Positions 59,401 through 64,000 of a stretch of 64,000 nt of DNA are shown in pieces. A program made the translations under genes and the position numbers. Source of the stretch: Antedon bifida (taxonomy: Eukaryota; Echinodermata; Crinoidea; Comatulida; Antedonidae); contig OY727100.1 in NCBI GenBank assembly GCA_963402885.1, positions 9,579,395 to 9,643,394 of the forward strand. Direction: 5' to 3'. Within the stretch, counting starts at the first letter, position 1. The number at the start of each line of letters is the position of its first letter. Under the pieces are notes generated by a model, which had not been told where the DNA came from, made no database searches, and worked only from the letters and a program-made list of their open reading frames with translations.

Positions 59401-61369
59401 ATTATAACCAATTATAACCAATCAAATGACATGGATACACTGTGTGGTGTGTTATAAACGTAATGAAATCAAAGGAAATAAAAATAATGAAATTAAAGAA
59501 TTATTAAGTATGAAAAATACAGAAATGTTAGATTATCTATCTGTTTATGTATTATGTTAAAATTGTAGCTGTACTTGAATAAATACTGCCCTCACTTTGT
59601 AAGATACTAAAAACTGAGGAAACTGGTAATCATGTACAGTAACTGAAATTACATCAGTAATCGGCTAAGAAATCTGATTTCTTTAGTTAGTTAAAAATTA
59701 ATTATAATGAGAACTATGATATTCAATTGTGCTTTATGGGGAGATGTTGTGGAACCGATTTGGTACTGGCAATAGTACTCTATAATAAAAGGACACAGAT
59801 ATCATGAAAATGTTATTCAAAATTAATTTAAAGATATAATTTACGGTTGCGGTTTAGTAGGGAGATGGACCCAGATGCAAAGAAAACCAATTACATTGTC
59901 AATTCAATCTTTCATCATAATATTATGTTAACATCATGACATAAACTTACTCTGGTCTTACTTAATCTTAGTACAGTAATAGTTTACTGCATAAATACGG
60001 CAGGCTGAATCTCATGATAACAATGTATTGTCCTTAATTCCAAGTAAGAATAGAATACCATAAATCTTTTAATAGTAACCCACACTCTAATATTTGGTGG
60101 GGGGGGTGCCTAATTTAAGATTAGTAATAGTGACCCACTACTCTAATAGTAACCCCTCTTCTAATAACCCACCCTAAAAAAACAATCAAAGAATAATAAC
60201 CCAGGGTTACAATTAGAAGATTTACAGTACCTATCTATATACACACAGTATGAATATTGTAGGCTTCATATTTATTATGTTTCGTCCAATTGTATGCATG
60301 GTTGAGAATCTAATCATCTTCTACAGCTTTGTATAATTTCTCCGACAGTTTCATCATAAAATGTTGTGTTTATTTTTAGAACATCTGATTGCACATTAAA
60401 TCCGGATCCTAAAAAACAGTATGCTAATAATACTGATACTTGGAAAAATTAGAGTAAATATCAGGAGAATTTCTAAAATTGTAGCTAACCATAGAGGATG
60501 ATGCAGTAATTTGTTTAAATTTAAACATCTTGTGAAACGTTTTTGACAATTATATAGAATACTATAAAATTATCATAATAACATTAACGCTCTCATCTTT
60601 AAAAAAAAATTATTTGATCTTTTGGTATTTATTACTTTTGTAAAATGAATTCAGAATGTGTAACTTCCTTTGAATAATGAAACTCAATGTAGGTTAGTGA
60701 CAAACCTTTGTAAATGTAGTCGTTTATTACGATCAACATCAGCTGTTCATTGTAATCCCCAGCCACTTGATATTCAAACCAAGATGAAAGCTAGGCTCAC
60801 ACAACACCATCCCGCAAGGATTAACAATAAGCTAAAACAACCAAGAAATATCGCAGCCACAAAAACACAGAGAATGACATTTAGAATTTATGCTTTTACA
60901 TACAAGATAATGCAAAGTAAATGTATTAGTTGTTGTTGAGCTTTGTCAATATTGGAATTTCATTTTGATGTATAACATTCCAAATTCCAACTCATAAAAT
61001 GCAACAGTATGCATTTGATGCGTTTACTAATAAATGCATGTTCACTTACATAATTACATTCACTTAAAATAGAGTGCAGACATCTTCAAAAACATCAATG
61101 TTTGCATCGTTAGAGAATGGAATATTGCAGAATGATTACTTTATGATTAGAAAGTGCCTTATAAGCGGTTGCCAGGAAATTCTGAAGTTTGTAGAACATT
61201 ACCTATCATAACTGCTTTTTAACAGTGAGTTTAATAAATCTAATATACTACTGTATATTATTAGTATTTTATGGTTAGGCTATTTCAAAAGTAATGTGCC
61301 TTGTCCATGGATTTAGCTGGATGTATTTAATTCAAAAATTGTTCTCTTCCTAAAAGGGTCATGTCATGT

Positions 61370-61735
61370 CCCTTTATTAAGAGGGTCATGTCATTTCCCT
61401 TCCTAAAAGGGTCATGTCATGTTCCCTTCCTAAAAGGGTCATGTCATGTCCTCTTCCTAAAAAGGTCATGTCATTTTATTTTTATGTTTTATGTCATGTC
61501 TCTTTATTAAGAGGGTCATGTCCCTTTATTAAAGGGGTCATGTCATGTCCCTTTATTAAAAGGGTCATGTCATGTCCCCTTGCTAAATGGGTCATGATCA
61601 CTTCTCAAAAGGGCCATGTCATGTCCCCTTGCTAAATGGGTCATGATCACTTCTCAAAAGGGTCATGTCATGTCTCCTTCCAAAAAGGTTCATGTAATTT
61701 ACCATTTCTAAAAGGGTCATGTCATGTCCATACAG
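61370..61735. repeat. AAAGGGTCATGTCATGTCC minisatellite
   Basis: About fourteen imperfect 23-28-bp units, for example CCTAAAAGGGTCATGTCATG followed by TCCC. Frames open across it reflect the repeat, not a gene. Confidence 0.85.
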
Positions 61736-63539
61736 CCATATGTTATGTGGATGAGTATGCTGGGGTCAGCCCCCTTATTGTCTTGAAAAATGCACTGGGT
61801 TTTTCATGTACAGTACATACCAGGTATTAGATCTAAGATTTATAATAGGTTTTACCTTTTAGGAAGGGGACATGAAAGGCATAATAACATTGAACAAGTG
61901 AGGAGGCAAGCAATTTTAGAGATTTTGGTGTTGGATATTTTCTATTTCTAAAGAGAAATTTAAGTCTTCTGTGTTTCATTTCTTAGATATGCACCAATCT
62001 CTACTGACTGTTCACCCTCTTGAGGGAGTTTATGTATCGACATGGTGGCTGACTTGATGGTTATTATGTTTTATTGAGGAATAAAGAGCTCTGTATACCA
62101 TCCAGTCAAACCTGTCCGGTTGCCTTTCTACATGCATCCACTTCTGATGGACCTTTTGTTTTGGACTTGCTATACTACATGTTCTTATGAAGCTTGTTGG
62201 CTGCAAACTTGCAGATGTTTAATGGCTATGCTTTTGCCACCTCTGCCATTCGACATTAGTTGATAATGATATGTATGACTATTAAATTAATAATCACACA
62301 TTATTATGTTTTCATTTATAACTTAGATGAATATAGATTATTAGTCATACATTTCAGCACAATTCTAAACAGAAATGGGTCGCAGGACGTTGGTATCTTA
62401 ACCTGGATGAACACAGGCCTCCCATTGCATATCAGTTATTACTGCTCACGAAAGAAACAGGATCACATGATGAGAGAGGGATGATTCATAACGTCAGCTT
62501 TAAATGCTATAATCTCTTGATAAGTAATTCTTTAAATACCAACAATCTTGTATCAAGGCCTGATTAATTTCAACCGTTTAAAAATGTAAACATTTTATGA
62601 TAAAGTATTGACAGTGAAGTAGACTTTTAACTTGTGCATGACCATATATACCCATATTTTTTATGTACTGTAATTGCCTATAAAATGAGAAACTATAAGG
62701 TCAAATTAACATTTTCTTCTTTTAGTTTCACGTCAGGGATTGGAATTTTCTTTTAACTTTAAAAGGTTATTAAATGATTTAAATTGTTTTTACTAACAGT
62801 AATCTTAAAGCGCTGAAGGCAATTATAAAAAAGCAAAAGTTCATTCAAGTAGTAAATTGAAATACAGATTCTACGAATGAATGATTATTATTATTACTTA
62901 AACATTATCTTTTCAATTTGTTAACTTCTATTTGTAAAATAAAAAAAAAGTAAACACCAAGAATATGGTAGAACATTTGAAAAGAAAGATTTAAAGTATG
63001 TATTATTGCATGTGTTTCCATGTACTATAGCAATTACATTCAACTTTCTTATTAAAGGCTCTAAATTATTGGATACTCTTAATTAAAATTCATCTGGCAA
63101 CTTGACTTTCTGAAAAACCTCAACAAAAACCAACAATTATGGATCCAATGGGAAGTCCCACTTGTCTGTAAGTTGTTTATTTAATATTTAAAAGTAATAA
63201 TATATAAATTGCACTACAGTATGTTTTTATACGCATGACTGAAAAATTATTTTTTTCTTGAGCACATTATTAACATTCAGGTATATTTTATTTTGATCCG
63301 ATCCATCTAAGCATCAACATCTTCTGCTTCCTACCCACTAGTTGACAGATTACACAGCCTTGCATAGATATTAAACTATAATACCTATCATAATATAATG
63401 ATTTGAAGGAAATGAAGCTTAAACAACGATATGAAGAAATGAAAATACTGTCAATATCGTAATTGATGCCCTTGACAATTGTATAATTAAGTTATGCAGG
63501 AACCGTGGAACTGTGTTCTTGCCATTCCCTCTTTCTAAA

Positions 63540-63812
63540 GGTGTACGGCCGCGTGTTGCACGTTGGATTACTGATCATCAGTTTGAATCCAACACTCACC
63601 GCATTACTTGTATCCTTAGGTGAGACACTTTACTTGCATTTGCCTCTCTCCACCCAGGTGTATAGTTGGGTACCTGGTTAGGTCAAGACACAACTTTGCG
63701 CTGATTACTAGGTGCATTATGCAAGTATGTTTCCATACATGTTTCATCCAAAAACCACCGGGGTAATAATGTGCATTGTGCAATAAGCGCTATATTAAAC
63801 AAGAAATATTAT
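63540..63812 (+). mobile_element. SINE with tRNA-like head and LINE-type tail
   Basis: TGTACGGCCGCGTGTTGCAC and a B-box-like AGTTTGAATCC are followed by CTTGTATCCTTAGGTGAGAC, shared in part with the fragment at 43200-43325, then CACCCAGGTGTATAGTTGGG and TACCTGGTTAGG. It ends TGCAATAAGCGCTATATTAA, the kind of 3' end shared with L2/CR1-like LINEs. Boundaries are approximate. Confidence 0.6.
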
Positions 63813-64000
63813 TACCTTCTCACAACCTACCAAACTTCTCCTAGACACTTTTAACCAATCTTGTTCACATAAGCATCTTATGTGTGATTGGCTACAAAAC
63901 TTGTTCTGACCAAAAAGGTCTCATATGCTCATATGGTTATATACTGTAGGGGTTAAAGGAGTTATTTTTACATTGATGGTATGTCTGAAAGTTTATCGTC

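Larger units (their letters stand above)
57193..64000. other. Probable large syntrophin intron
   Basis: 6.8 kb without a recognised coding exon on either strand. It contains three minisatellites (57735-57865, 59110-59400, 61370-61735) and a SINE near the right edge. Intron status is inferred from the syntrophin exons to its left needing an upstream partner. Confidence 0.5.

Noticed and set aside
61370..61735. CRISPR-like array of short repeats
   Set aside because: Units are contiguous without unique spacers, and the genome is eukaryotic; it is a minisatellite.

Overview
The window is animal nuclear DNA. It is AT-rich, most genes are split into short exons with GT-AG (rarely GC-AG) introns, intergenic space is wide, and there are many transposon relics and minisatellites. 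The protein families are ordinary metazoan ones. The frequent AGGCCTA-type words, CR1/Rex-like LINE ends and abundant short inverted-repeat elements fit a marine invertebrate deuterostome, possibly an echinoderm. That placement is an impression, not a demonstrated assignment. There are no operons, CRISPR arrays or bacterial-type genes.

Layout. (1) 315-7377 (+): twelve exons forming the C-terminal ~545 residues of an animal lipoxygenase with all five iron ligands; the N-terminus lies before the window. (2) 7.4-11.9 kb: repeat-rich spacer with a 614-bp inverted-repeat transposon flanked by 8-bp duplications. (3) 11928-18209 (-): complete six-exon TK2-like deoxynucleoside kinase with a presequence-like first exon (copy A). 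It is head-to-head with (4) a DHRS4-type short-chain dehydrogenase (+, 18420-22358), followed by (5) a tandem second DHRS4 (+, 23606-27230) that lacks the N-terminal presequence. (6) 27920-29781 (-): TP53RK/Bud32 kinase, head-to-head with (7) a second TK2-like kinase without presequence (+, 30099-33127). (8) 36488-37492 (-): an unrecognised 302-aa protein, head-to-head with (9) a single-exon 153-aa protein with a SOCS-box-like C-terminus (+, 37659-38120). (10) 41801-45549 (-): CHMP4/Snf7 ESCRT-III subunit carrying a truncated LINE in an intron. (11) 46.7-52.3 kb: an ~89-bp satellite array with 537-bp higher-order periodicity, split by a LINE that is itself split by a small element. (12) 55965-57192 (-): last three exons of a syntrophin, with the rest beyond the right edge.

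The genes do not form one pathway. The coherent themes are duplicated deoxynucleoside salvage (one copy probably mitochondrial, one not), a duplicated DHRS4 pair with peroxisome-type C-termini, and three closely spaced divergent gene pairs that probably share promoters. Exon coordinates were derived by hand from splice sites, reading phase and remembered family sequence; no search or alignment program was run.
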